This document shows, piece by piece, positions 25,038-34,069 of a stretch of DNA of 64,000 nucleotides. A model generated the notes under the pieces. The model was not told the origin of the DNA. It did no database searches and saw only the letters and a program-made list of their open reading frames with translations. The position numbers and the translations under genes are program-made. The DNA is from CAYXVJ01 sp050309435. Lineage in GTDB: Bacteria; Bacillota; Clostridia; Saccharofermentanales; Fastidiosipilaceae. Each line of letters begins with the position of its first letter. The stretch's first letter is position 1. The DNA lies in assembly GCA_050309435.1 (NCBI GenBank), contig JBNRMJ010000020.1:1-64000 (forward strand). Direction: 5' to 3'.

Positions 25038-25825
25038 TGAACGAAGTAAAAGCCATCTGGAAACGCGATCTCCTTGGTTATTTTAGATCTCCTATCGGCT
25101 GGGTGCTCATGGCGATTTTTACCTTGATCAGCAGCTTGATTTTCTCTGCCAATGTTTTGGCCGCTTATAGCAATGTGTCTTACGAATTAAGCTTCATGCA
25201 GTCTTTGTTCTTTGTGTTGATCCCGATTTTAACCATGAAGAGCTTCGCGGAAGAGCGTAAAATCGGTACGGAGGTTTTACTTTTAACATCGCCTGCATCG
25301 ACGATGCAGATCGTCATCGGGAAGTACCTGGCTGCATTCTCCTTATTTCTGATAATGACTGCCACGACACTCGTCCATGTCCTGATTACGATCATGCTGG
25401 GCGGGCTGATTGATGCTGTTTTATTTGGAACATATGTAGCGTTCATCCTTAGCGGCGCGATCTATATCGCGATCGGTGTATTTATTTCCAGCTTAACCGA
25501 AAACCAGATAATTGCTGCGATTGTTTCTGTCGTGATCTTCGTTGCTTTCCAGATGCTGGCTTCGATTGCCTCCATGCTGGGCAGCATGACAACGAGCGTC
25601 ATCCAGGGCATCGATCGTCTTGACTGGGTTTCTGCGGCCGCAGAACAGAATATTGGATCGGCCGTGACCAAAGCGATCAACTGGATCAATCCGGCAACTC
25701 GTTTGAGCGCATTTTCACGAGGCATATTCCAGGTGACGCCTCTGGTCTTCTTGATCAGCTTTACAGTGCTTTTCATCTACCTGACAACACAGGTATTAGA
25801 GAAGCGTCGCTGGAGTCAGTCTTGA
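25037..25825 (+). CDS. ABC-2 type permease, GldF-like
   Basis: This 262-residue protein has six predicted membrane helices. The N terminus (A-I-W-K-R-D-L-L-G-Y-F-R-S-P-I-G-W-V) and the cytosolic F-A-E-E-R-K-I-G-T-E-V-L-L-L-T-S-P after helix 2 are the signature of the permease subunit found with GldG-type proteins. It overlaps the ATPase gene by one base. It would form the membrane part of the complex with the GldG-like and DUF4340 proteins that follow. Confidence 0.9.
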   Translation: MNEVKAIWKRDLLGYFRSPIGWVLMAIFTLISSLIFSANVLAAYSNVSYELSFMQSLFFVLIPILTMKSFAEERKIGTEVLLLTSPASTMQIVIGKYLAAFSLFLIMTATTLVHVLITIMLGGLIDAVLFGTYVAFILSGAIYIAIGVFISSLTENQIIAAIVSVVIFVAFQMLASIASMLGSMTTSVIQGIDRLDWVSAAAEQNIGSAVTKAINWINPATRLSAFSRGIFQVTPLVFLISFTVLFIYLTTQVLEKRRWSQS

Positions 25826-25855
25826 TTCAGGCTAAATTAGAAGGAGGAATTAACA

Positions 25856-27445
25856 ATGGCTAATAATAAGCCTGAGACAGAACAGCAAAATTCTGTGAAG
25901 AAGGAAGTCAGCATCAAGGCCTCTCGTAAGGCTGAAAGAGCAGCAGAAAAGGCGGCCCGTCGCGGTAATCAGCCGGCGGTCGATATTCGCAACACGAAGT
26001 TGAAACGTTTTTCCGCTCTGACAATCGTGCTGGCGATTCTTGTTGTCATTATTTTGAATTTATTCCTGGAGACAGCTATCGGCGATAAGCTTAGCTTCGA
26101 CTTTACATCGAATCAATTGATGAGTGTCGGCGAAGTCACCGAAGAACTTCTGGAAAATCTCGATGAAGATATTCGTATGGTCGTCCTGGCCGACGAGGAA
26201 ACATACCAGAGCTCGCATGGTTTCATGCCTGCCTTGCTGAAAGAGTATGCGGAGAAAAGTAATGGACGTGTTTCCGTGGAGTATGTAAATCCGGTTACCG
26301 AACCGACGATCTATAACGAGCTGGACCCCAATGACGTTCATGGCCTGGCCGCCGGCCAACTTGTTATTACGAATCCCGCGAACGAACGCGTCCGTGTTTT
26401 GACAGCTTCGGATCTGTATACGACACAGCTGAATCAGGAAACATTTCAGCAGCAGGTAACAGGATACCGTGCCGAGTCTTCTATCAGCGGTGCGATCAAT
26501 TTCGTTACTTTGGAATCTATCCCCACTGTCTATTTCCTGACAGGTCATGAAGAAATCAAGCGCGAGGATCAATTTACGGTTCTTGACAGCTTGCTGACAA
26601 ACAACGGATTTGAATTAAAAGAGATCAATCTGGCCACGACAGGCGATATCCCCGAGGATGCTTCCGTTTTGGTTATGCTGGCTCCGAAAAATGATCTGAG
26701 TGTTCCTGAAGCCGATAAGCTCATGGCCTATTTAACCAAGGGCGGTGCTTTCCTCTTTGCGGCAGGTATGTTCGCCACGACCGAAATGCCTAACTTGAAC
26801 ACTGTCCTGGCCGAGTACAATATGCAACTGGTTACCGATCGCGTTCGCGAAAATGACGCGTCGCGTTATTTTGTCGACAATCCTAATATGATGTCAGTTA
26901 ACGCTCCCGTTAATGACATCACCGGACAGACCGTCAATGGCCGCACCATGATCATGGACAGCTTCTATGTCAGCAAGATGACTAACGAGGTCGAATGGAT
27001 TACCGTCAGCAATCTCCTGGAAACCAGTGTGACCGGTTCTCGCGAAATTAACGGTATCGAAGATAATCAAACCGGTGAAGGTATTCAGACTGTTGCATTA
27101 ATGTCGGAGAACAGAGGTTTCATGGACGGTGCTGCCGTCACCCGACCGGCCCGTGTCATCGCAGTTGGCTCTGCTTCGCTCTTTGCCGATACGACATTCA
27201 GCCAAGTGGGACTGCAGGCCTGGTATAACTACAGCTTGACGTATAACATGTTGAACTGGCTTTCGAATGACGAGGCAAATGCGGATCGCTTGCTGATTCG
27301 GGATAAGCAGCTGGTCAGTTACAATCTGACTGATGTGACATCGGCTACACCTTTGCAGGTTAGCGCAATTTTCGCTACCATCATCATTCCGTTGTCGCTA
27401 TTCATCGCTGCTATCGTCGTTTACCGTCGTCGTAAACATCTGTAA
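25856..27445 (+). CDS. GldG-like ABC system auxiliary protein
   Basis: This 529-residue protein has a basic, Ala/Lys-rich cytosolic start (1-45), a membrane helix (about 50-72) and a large extracytoplasmic domain. It ends with a second helix (I-F-A-T-I-I-I-P-L-S-L-F-I-A-A-I-V-V) and R-R-R-K-H-L. The domain contains V-Y-F-L-T-G-H-E-E and a later L-M-A-Y-L-T-K-G-G-A-F-L-F, as in the GldG/COG3225 family (auxiliary component of ABC systems first described in gliding Bacteroidota). AAGGAGG precedes the ATG. No gliding genes such as gldJ/K/L/M are near, so a motility role is not implied. Confidence 0.88.
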   Translation: MANNKPETEQQNSVKKEVSIKASRKAERAAEKAARRGNQPAVDIRNTKLKRFSALTIVLAILVVIILNLFLETAIGDKLSFDFTSNQLMSVGEVTEELLENLDEDIRMVVLADEETYQSSHGFMPALLKEYAEKSNGRVSVEYVNPVTEPTIYNELDPNDVHGLAAGQLVITNPANERVRVLTASDLYTTQLNQETFQQQVTGYRAESSISGAINFVTLESIPTVYFLTGHEEIKREDQFTVLDSLLTNNGFELKEINLATTGDIPEDASVLVMLAPKNDLSVPEADKLMAYLTKGGAFLFAAGMFATTEMPNLNTVLAEYNMQLVTDRVRENDASRYFVDNPNMMSVNAPVNDITGQTVNGRTMIMDSFYVSKMTNEVEWITVSNLLETSVTGSREINGIEDNQTGEGIQTVALMSENRGFMDGAAVTRPARVIAVGSASLFADTTFSQVGLQAWYNYSLTYNMLNWLSNDEANADRLLIRDKQLVSYNLTDVTSATPLQVSAIFATIIIPLSLFIAAIVVYRRRKHL

Positions 27446-27461
27446 GAGGTTAATGTAATTC

Positions 27462-29030
27462 ATGAAAAAAGGAAAAAGTGTAATTGCACTTCTCTTGATT
27501 CTGGTCTTACTGATAGGCGGGTTCATCACATACAGTGTTGTTCAGAATCTTCCATCCAAGGACCCGGAAGAAAGTTCAACGGGTACGACTACCGAGTATT
27601 TGCTAGAGCTTGAGGCCAAAGAAGTTGCAAGCATTAAACTGATAAATGAGGAAGGCGAGTTTATCTGGGAAACCGAAACAGTCAACAAAGGCGAAAAAAA
27701 CGAAAAAGTCGAATTAAAGCTGACTGCTCCCGCTATCGCTAATCTGAACAGTACCACAGCGACTTCAAAAGGCAATTCGCTGCTTCGGCTTCGGGTAGCA
27801 TCTGTCGCGAACGAAAATGCCGCTAACATGGCTGACTACGGTCTCGATAATCCTGTTGCCACGGCGACTTATACTCTGGCCGACGGAACAGAGACAGTTG
27901 TCCAGATGGGTAACTTCCTGCGTAACGAAGAGACAAAAGCCTATGCGAAGCTGGCTGATTCGAATCGTGTTGTCGTCGTGAACGGTCTTGTTGCCATGAT
28001 GAATATCAAACAGGCTGATCTTGTTTCAACAACCATCCTGCCTTTTGAACTTTATGAGATTGATTCGTTCGAATTTATTCGTAAGAGCGATAAAATGAAT
28101 GCCCGCATCGAAGTATTCGAACCGGAATTGAACCCCGATGCAACACCGACACCGGAACCCACGGTCACGCCAAGCGCCCAGGAGTTAAACGATGAAGCAA
28201 TGATGCGTTTCTGGCGCTTCACCGAGCCTTTCGAATGGGAGGCCGATTCCAACGACATCAACACGCTGGTATCCGAATTAGTTTCTGTTGCTGCTGCCGA
28301 AGTACTGGCTACATCGATTGACGATCCTGCCAAGTACGGACTGGATGATCCTTCTTACGAGTATACGTTGCATGCAGGTGAAGAAAGCATCACGGTTCGT
28401 ATTGGTAACGAGATATCAAGCGGCAAGCGCTATCTCCAGGTATCTGACAGGGAGGATCTGATGACTGTCAACATGGGTACCTATACCTTAATCGACAGAC
28501 CTCGTTCCGATCTTGTCAACGTCTTTGTCAGCCTGATTAATATTGCCGATCTCGGTGCTATCGAACTGACGACACCGGACGGACATTATGACATGGAAGT
28601 CTTTCATCCCAGTAACGCCGAACTCGAAGAGAACGAAGATCTTGACTACATCTACAAGATCAACGGAAGAGATGCTACCGTAGTCAACGCATCGGATGAT
28701 TACTATTTCCGTAAACTGTACAGCGGTATTTTGTCGCTGATGGTAGATGGCGAAGATCTTGAAGCGACACCTGGCGGAGAGCCTGTCTATAGCGTAGTCA
28801 TAACGAAGAGAACCGGAGATAAGGAGAGTGTTGCGATTGATCTGTACGAACGCAACGATCAATCTTACTTCCTCTTTAAAGACGGAGAGTATACGGGTTT
28901 TTATACCCGTAAGAGCAGGGTTGACAACGAAACCACGAATGAAGCCAATCTGGGACTCATTCAATTGCTGGATCGTATGTTGACCGCGATGGACAATGCG
29001 GTCGACGGGAAATATGTAATACCCAAATAA
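27462..29030 (+). CDS. DUF4340 domain-containing lipid-side protein of the Gld-like system
   Basis: This 522-residue protein has one N-terminal helix (I-A-L-L-L-I-L-V-L-L-I-G-G-F-I) and no lipobox Cys, so it is probably anchored with its bulk outside. The outer part contains two copies of the DUF4340 pattern. The first has Y-G-L-D-N-P-V-A-T-A-T-Y, then V-Q-M-G-N. The second has Y-G-L-D-D-P-S-Y-E-Y-T-L followed by V-R-I-G-N. DUF4340 proteins regularly follow GldG-like genes. It lies 16 bases after that gene. The ribosome site is weak (AGAGGT), so expression may depend on coupling. It ends just before a clear terminator. Confidence 0.88.
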   Translation: MKKGKSVIALLLILVLLIGGFITYSVVQNLPSKDPEESSTGTTTEYLLELEAKEVASIKLINEEGEFIWETETVNKGEKNEKVELKLTAPAIANLNSTTATSKGNSLLRLRVASVANENAANMADYGLDNPVATATYTLADGTETVVQMGNFLRNEETKAYAKLADSNRVVVVNGLVAMMNIKQADLVSTTILPFELYEIDSFEFIRKSDKMNARIEVFEPELNPDATPTPEPTVTPSAQELNDEAMMRFWRFTEPFEWEADSNDINTLVSELVSVAAAEVLATSIDDPAKYGLDDPSYEYTLHAGEESITVRIGNEISSGKRYLQVSDREDLMTVNMGTYTLIDRPRSDLVNVFVSLINIADLGAIELTTPDGHYDMEVFHPSNAELEENEDLDYIYKINGRDATVVNASDDYYFRKLYSGILSLMVDGEDLEATPGGEPVYSVVITKRTGDKESVAIDLYERNDQSYFLFKDGEYTGFYTRKSRVDNETTNEANLGLIQLLDRMLTAMDNAVDGKYVIPK

Positions 29031-29104
29031 GCTCCGTCATGTGGTATCGAATACCTGTCTTGAGCATGCAGGTTGATGAAATTAATAGTTGCTCATCCGA
29101 TTTT

Positions 29105-29136
29105 CTGTCCGGGTCATTCACACCCGGACAGATTTT
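29105..29136 (+). terminator. Terminator of the Gld-like ABC operon
   Basis: CTGTCCGGGT (29105-29114) pairs perfectly with ACCCGGACAG (29122-29131), loop of seven, then ATTTT. Confidence 0.82.
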
Positions 29137-29183
29137 CGCGTATTATAAGGATATGGATTTTTTACTTGAAGGAGAGTTATGAT

Positions 29184-30347
29184 ATGGCCGCTGCTAAGGC
29201 GAATAAAAATCGCAAAAAGAGAGTGATCTCTCCATTCACCATACTTTTAATTATCACTGCTGTTCTGACCCTGGCTGCGGCAGGTATCGTTATCTATCAA
29301 AATATCGATCTGCAAGCCGACAGTCCACGGAAAATAGCAGATGCTCCTGCCGGTGAGCTTGCTTTTATACCCGAAGCTGAGGAGTCAACTAATTTATATG
29401 CTCTAGGCAGTACGCGCCTGATCCGTTTGAACAAGTCCCGGATCGAGCTTCTGAACCTTAGCGGAAGTGCGGAAGAAAGCATTAGTACAACACTGGCGAC
29501 ACCTCAAGTTGTCACTGTTGCGGACTATGCTCTGATTTATGACCAGGGAGGATTTAAGTATTATCTCTTCGATCGTAACGGCTTGATTTATACCGGTACA
29601 AGCAATGACCCGATTGAATCGGTCTCTCTTAGTTCGGATGGACTTGTTTCGTTAATTCTTGACCGTATGGATACAAACGGTGTCTTGCGTGTTCTGTCGG
29701 GAGACGGAAGTTTACTGATGGAGTGGGTAGCCCTGGATTCTCAAAATTCAGGTTATATTATCGTAGCCGATTTTGCCTATGATTCATCTTATATCGATGT
29801 ATCTTTACTGAATACGAACCGTTCGGATACAACAAGCCTCGTAAATCGTTTTAGTCTGGAAGCCGTGCGTCTCGGAGAACGGATTGCTCAATATCAGCTT
29901 GACAGTGATAGCGCTATTTTGAAGATTATCAATGCTTCGCAGAAAACCGCCTTCGTTTCGGATCGCCATTTGTATACCGTAAATCAAGGTTCAGTATTGG
30001 AAGCTGCGAATTTCGCGAGCATTTATGCGGCTACGCGTTATGGTGAAGGTACGGCTATCGTGGCTGCAGACAGCATAGGTGGTCGCTACAAACTTTATTG
30101 TCTTACGGATCTTGCAGCTATGAATCCCGGTACAGGTTTAGAGCTAGGTGAGAATCCCGGTATTCCCGTTAGCCGCGGGCGATATACCGCTATCGCGGAC
30201 GGGGAAGAATTGATTTTGATCAGTAACGCCGACATGTCACGCGTCAGTCGTTTTGATATGAAATCAAGCATCCTGTCAGTTGGTTTAGATGACAACGGAA
30301 ATATTTTGCTAGTAACCAGAGACGAGGTAAGACGACTTACACCTTAG
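29184..30347 (+). CDS. DUF5711-like membrane-anchored beta-propeller-type protein
   Basis: This 387-residue protein has a basic N terminus, one membrane helix (F-T-I-L-L-I-I-T-A-V-L-T-L-A-A-A-G-I-V-I) and a long beta-rich outer part. Repeating blades begin with patterns such as L-I-R-L-N-K-S-R-I-E-L-L-N-L-S-G and A-L-I-Y-D-Q-G-G-F-K-Y-Y-L-F-D. This matches clostridial DUF5711 proteins, whose role is unknown. The open frame extends upstream to 29073 through the terminator, but GAAGGAGAG at 29168-29176 supports ATG 29184. It stands after the ABC operon terminator and directly before the CYTH-flavoprotein gene. Confidence 0.85.
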   Translation: MAAAKANKNRKKRVISPFTILLIITAVLTLAAAGIVIYQNIDLQADSPRKIADAPAGELAFIPEAEESTNLYALGSTRLIRLNKSRIELLNLSGSAEESISTTLATPQVVTVADYALIYDQGGFKYYLFDRNGLIYTGTSNDPIESVSLSSDGLVSLILDRMDTNGVLRVLSGDGSLLMEWVALDSQNSGYIIVADFAYDSSYIDVSLLNTNRSDTTSLVNRFSLEAVRLGERIAQYQLDSDSAILKIINASQKTAFVSDRHLYTVNQGSVLEAANFASIYAATRYGEGTAIVAADSIGGRYKLYCLTDLAAMNPGTGLELGENPGIPVSRGRYTAIADGEELILISNADMSRVSRFDMKSSILSVGLDDNGNILLVTRDEVRRLTP

Positions 30348-30365
30348 GAAAAAACTCGATATTGC

Positions 30366-32327
30366 TTGAAACGTTTTCGGGTAGAGGAGCGGTATAAGCA
30401 GTGGAAAGGCAGATTCTTGGAACAAGAACTTAAATACCAAATTCAAAATAACTCATCAGTCAGAGGCTATCTAAACAAGGCATTTTGGCAAGAACACTCT
30501 TTTCGTCTCGGAGAGATCAGCGAACTGGAGATGTATGCCCGATATTACGATACGCCAATGCGTTCCTTGTCTTTATTGCGAGCCAGCTTGAGGATACGCC
30601 GCGAAGGATCGAAAAATATCCTGACGCTAAAATACGAAGCTCCCGAAGCCGACGCGAATTATGTTTCCGATGCGCTTTTTATTCGTGAAGAATGGGAGTG
30701 GTCGCTGGCGGATAAAGATATTTCGGATCAAGAAGAAGAGGCCTGTAAAATAATCCGGAAGCATATAAACGAGTTTCCCCAAGCTCTGGCCTCGGTCCTG
30801 GAAAATGCTTCATGGTCGCTTCTGTACGAAGCACGCTTCCGGCGTCAAAAGGCGGATCTGATTAGTGATCAGGCTGTTATCGAATTGGCGATTGATACAG
30901 GCGAGTTAATCGGTTTGCTAGGTATAGATGACTTCTGTGAAATGGAATTGGAATTAAAAGAGGGTAAACTAAGCTCTCTCTTGAATATAAACGAGATTTT
31001 ACTCCGGGATGAAGATATTGCCGTTCAGCCGTTAAGTAAAGCTGCCCGATTAAACCGTTTATCGACGGCAGATCTGATTGTCATCGGAGCAGGAGCATCC
31101 GGGCTGATGGCTGCCGTAACATATTGCCGCGAAAATCCGAATGGCAATCTCCTCTTACTCGAGGGGCAATCCAAAGCAGCAAAGAAGCTAACTGCTACCG
31201 GAAACGGCCGCGGTAACATCAGCAACATCGATTTGACTTCGGCTAACTATCATCAGACATCAGCGGATGCTGCCGGAGTATTGATTGAAAAGCAACTCTT
31301 GTCATGTAGTCCGGAAGACTTATGCCAGATATTTTACGGCCTGGGACTTCTGACCAGGATCGAAAACGATCGTATATATCCCTTTAGTTACCAGGCTAAA
31401 ACAGTAAGCGATCTTCTGTTTGAAGCCGTTTCGGTAAATGAAAATGCCCGCTTGCTCTATGAAACAAGAGTTACTCAAATCGAAAAGCTTGTCGGGGACG
31501 GGGGAGAAACTCTTTATCGAGTCGTGGCGGAAGACGCTCGCTTCTTTTTCGGGAAGAAAGTTTTACTGACATGCGGCGGCCAGGCAGCGCCTAAGTTGGG
31601 ATCCGATGGAAAAGGTTATGAAATACTCAAGCAGTTGGGTCATACCATCAGCCCTTTATATCCGGGTTTGGTACAATTAATCGGGAAAGGTCTGCCCAAG
31701 CGGATGAATGGTCAGCGCGTACAAGCGAAAATATCTGTAATTGCAGATGGTCAGCTATTGGCAACCGACTTCGGAGAGATTCTCCTGACAGATTATGGCC
31801 TCTCCGGCATTCCGGTCCTGAATCTTTCTCATCTGGCAGCAGGAGCTCTCGAAGAAGGTAAAGAGGTATATGCCGAACTGGACTTAGCCGCTGAACTCGT
31901 ACATGGCGAACTCGAAGCGTTTATAGACCGGCGAATCAACTCTTATCCGGATATGCCTGCCGCTCAATTTGCTCTGGGTTATCTGGCTGAGAAGATCTCC
32001 TCCGCAGTTGTCAGTATGGCCGCTATTTCCGGGGAATTACCGCTTCGCGAACTGGACCGGGATAGTATCAGCAAATTAATAGATTTATGTCGTCATCTGA
32101 AAGTAAAGATTACCGGTACCAAAGGTTATGACTTCGCTCAAGTCACTTGCGGCGGAGCGATTTGCTCCGAGTTTGATCCGGAAACACTGGAATCTGTCTT
32201 GCATCCAGGACTATATGCATCCGGTGAGATTCTGGACGTGTATGGAGATTGCGGTGGATATAACCTTCATTTTGCTTTTGTAAGCGGTATCAATGCCGGT
32301 CGCGCCGCCGCGGCGAGCCAATCCTGA
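30366..32327 (+). CDS. Fusion protein: CYTH/triphosphatase-like domain + HI0933 (BaiN)-type FAD flavoprotein
   Basis: Residues 1-225 are a CYTH domain, the fold of inorganic and thiamine triphosphatases. It has E-x-E-x-K as E19-Q-E-L-K23, Y-Y-D-T-P, L-R-I-R-R-E-G, L-T-L-K-Y and E-M-E-L-E-L-K-E-G, so the acidic and basic ring of the tunnel looks complete. From about 235 on, A-D-L-I-V-I-G-A-G-A-S-G-L-M-A-A opens a FAD Rossmann fold. The rest matches HI0933/aminoacetone oxidase-like flavoproteins, ending in G-G-Y-N-L-H-F-A-F-V-S-G. No frameshift or stop separates the halves. The start may be TTG 30366 or TTG 30417; neither has a strong ribosome site. The joint function is unknown. Confidence 0.88.
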   Translation: MKRFRVEERYKQWKGRFLEQELKYQIQNNSSVRGYLNKAFWQEHSFRLGEISELEMYARYYDTPMRSLSLLRASLRIRREGSKNILTLKYEAPEADANYVSDALFIREEWEWSLADKDISDQEEEACKIIRKHINEFPQALASVLENASWSLLYEARFRRQKADLISDQAVIELAIDTGELIGLLGIDDFCEMELELKEGKLSSLLNINEILLRDEDIAVQPLSKAARLNRLSTADLIVIGAGASGLMAAVTYCRENPNGNLLLLEGQSKAAKKLTATGNGRGNISNIDLTSANYHQTSADAAGVLIEKQLLSCSPEDLCQIFYGLGLLTRIENDRIYPFSYQAKTVSDLLFEAVSVNENARLLYETRVTQIEKLVGDGGETLYRVVAEDARFFFGKKVLLTCGGQAAPKLGSDGKGYEILKQLGHTISPLYPGLVQLIGKGLPKRMNGQRVQAKISVIADGQLLATDFGEILLTDYGLSGIPVLNLSHLAAGALEEGKEVYAELDLAAELVHGELEAFIDRRINSYPDMPAAQFALGYLAEKISSAVVSMAAISGELPLRELDRDSISKLIDLCRHLKVKITGTKGYDFAQVTCGGAICSEFDPETLESVLHPGLYASGEILDVYGDCGGYNLHFAFVSGINAGRAAAASQS

Positions 32328-32344
32328 TAGAAGGAAGGATAGTC

Positions 32345-33025
32345 ATGCGTATATCAATCCGGCAAATGACAGACTCCGGCATGCCCGGTCGTGTCATGTC
32401 TTTAATCGAAGAATTGTTTGATACTTGTATCGGACTATGTGAAAAACTAGGCATGCCGCATTACTATCTGAACCGCAATTGGGGAGAGCTCGGCGAAGGC
32501 TGTTCATTGGCTTTATATCGAAAAGACTTTAATCGCTTTATTGAGCTAGCCGGAGAAAAACTGCCGACCGACCGATATTTCCTGCAACACGCAGGAAGCG
32601 ATGAGTTCTGGCCGGGACCGCAGGCCAGACTTCGTATCCACGGTACACTGATGGAAGATCCCGTATTCGGCGATCTGGCCGTTCACCAGGGCATCTATAT
32701 CAATATTTACCCGCTCGATGGCCTGGCCGGACCGAATTTCCTGCAACAAAGGCAAATGAACTTATTTAAGAAAATTCAAAGCGAGATACTGTCTTGCGAT
32801 TATGATGATGAGAAGACGTGGAAACGACTGCTTGATAAACGGAAGAAATTTATGGAAAGTCATCCTGCCGTATCGGGAAAATGGATGATTGTGTATCCCA
32901 TGCTCCCCGATGACATAAGTAACTGTATAATAAGTTCGGATGAATTAATGACGACGGATGATCTGTCGATAAATTTGAACACGAGTTATTCCGGGTGGGT
33001 ATTTGACATAGCAGATGATATCTGA
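32345..33025 (+). CDS. LicD-related protein lacking the catalytic acidic motif
   Basis: This 226-residue protein aligns with the next gene, a regular LicD-family enzyme, over its middle. Compare Y-R-K-D-F-N-R-F-I-E-L (59-69) with R-E-D-Y-D-R-L-L-E-A, and I-Y-I-N-I-Y-P-L-D-G-L (117-127) with I-F-I-D-L-F-P-L-D-N-V. The segment that should hold the metal-binding Asp cluster (W-D-D-D-I-D-I in the neighbour) is replaced by a short W-G-E-L-G-E-G-C-S-L-A-L. It is probably not an active nucleotidyl/phosphocholine transferase and may be a partner or relic. GAAGGAAGGA supports the start. It is the first clear gene of the polysaccharide cluster. Confidence 0.78.
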   Translation: MRISIRQMTDSGMPGRVMSLIEELFDTCIGLCEKLGMPHYYLNRNWGELGEGCSLALYRKDFNRFIELAGEKLPTDRYFLQHAGSDEFWPGPQARLRIHGTLMEDPVFGDLAVHQGIYINIYPLDGLAGPNFLQQRQMNLFKKIQSEILSCDYDDEKTWKRLLDKRKKFMESHPAVSGKWMIVYPMLPDDISNCIISSDELMTTDDLSINLNTSYSGWVFDIADDI

Positions 33026-33049
33026 TTACTTTTAGTTTTAGGAGGACAA

Positions 33050-34054
33050 ATGGAGGCGAAATCATACGACAGCGAGGAGACCATGCCGGCAGATCTGCCG
33101 GAACTCCGGATCGTAGACAGTCCGTTAATAAGACGTGATTCGAGCGGTTCAGGTTTCTACCTGTCTGCCGATGATATGGCGATGAAGCTGATTCATGCGC
33201 TACAACTCCATATGCTTGTGGAGATTGATCGGATCTGCCGTGCCGAGGATATCGATTATTTCCTGCTTTTCGGAACACTTCTGGGAGCTGTTCGTCATAA
33301 AGGCTTTATTCCCTGGGATGACGATATTGACATCGGAATTATGCGGGAAGATTATGACCGTCTGCTTGAGGCATTGGAAAGCCGGCTGGATCACGAACGA
33401 TTTGACATTCAATATGCCGGAAAAGATCATAGTGTTCCCGTTCCATATGCCAAACTGAGGGCAAAATCCACCAGATTCGAAGAGTTTGGTCGTACGTACG
33501 GTAATTTATCATCAGGAATATTCATTGATTTGTTTCCTCTGGATAATGTACCTGATTCTTCGATGTTAAGAGCGCGTCAGAAAGCCGGATATTTCATGAC
33601 TCACTTTTCGCGGCGGGTCAAGCATGACAATTACCGTACTCGTCACTTGCCGTTACAGCTCCTGTATGAAAGTCAAGCCAGAATGCCATCGGATAGACTA
33701 TGGGCAAAAAACCTTGATGCCATGACCCGCTACGGTCATGGAGCCTCGAAATTACTAATCGCTTATCCCGGAGCCCGCAGCGATTATGACAGTTCGTTTA
33801 TGCATCGAGCCGATATGACACCGGCCAGCCGGCTTCCTTTCTGCGGTTTTATGGTTAAGGCCCCGGCACGTGTCGAGACGGTATTACAGAAGGCTTTCGG
33901 CGATTATATGAATCTGCCTCCCGAAGATCAACGCAGAGGACATCTCTTGTCTTATATCGAGATTGATCTTCGCTTCTGGCAGGATGTTTTTGAGGAATAT
34001 CTTCCTGCCGTCATCGAACAGCATGAGTATGCCAAAAAGCAAATAACAAGGTAA
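33050..34054 (+). CDS. LicD family phosphotransferase
   Basis: This 334-residue protein belongs to the LicD family, which adds phosphocholine or similar phospho-groups to surface glycans. The family core is complete: L-L-F-G-T-L-L-G-A-V-R-H-K-G-F-I-P-W-D-D-D-I-D-I at about 72-95, with Asp90, Asp91, Asp92 and Asp94 as likely metal ligands. I-F-I-D-L-F-P-L-D follows. It has no membrane helix and is probably cytosolic. GGAGG precedes the ATG, and it lies 24 bases after its degenerate relative. Which group is transferred cannot be told; no choline uptake genes are visible here. Confidence 0.92.
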   Translation: MEAKSYDSEETMPADLPELRIVDSPLIRRDSSGSGFYLSADDMAMKLIHALQLHMLVEIDRICRAEDIDYFLLFGTLLGAVRHKGFIPWDDDIDIGIMREDYDRLLEALESRLDHERFDIQYAGKDHSVPVPYAKLRAKSTRFEEFGRTYGNLSSGIFIDLFPLDNVPDSSMLRARQKAGYFMTHFSRRVKHDNYRTRHLPLQLLYESQARMPSDRLWAKNLDAMTRYGHGASKLLIAYPGARSDYDSSFMHRADMTPASRLPFCGFMVKAPARVETVLQKAFGDYMNLPPEDQRRGHLLSYIEIDLRFWQDVFEEYLPAVIEQHEYAKKQITR

Positions 34055-34069
34055 AGGAAACTTAATATA

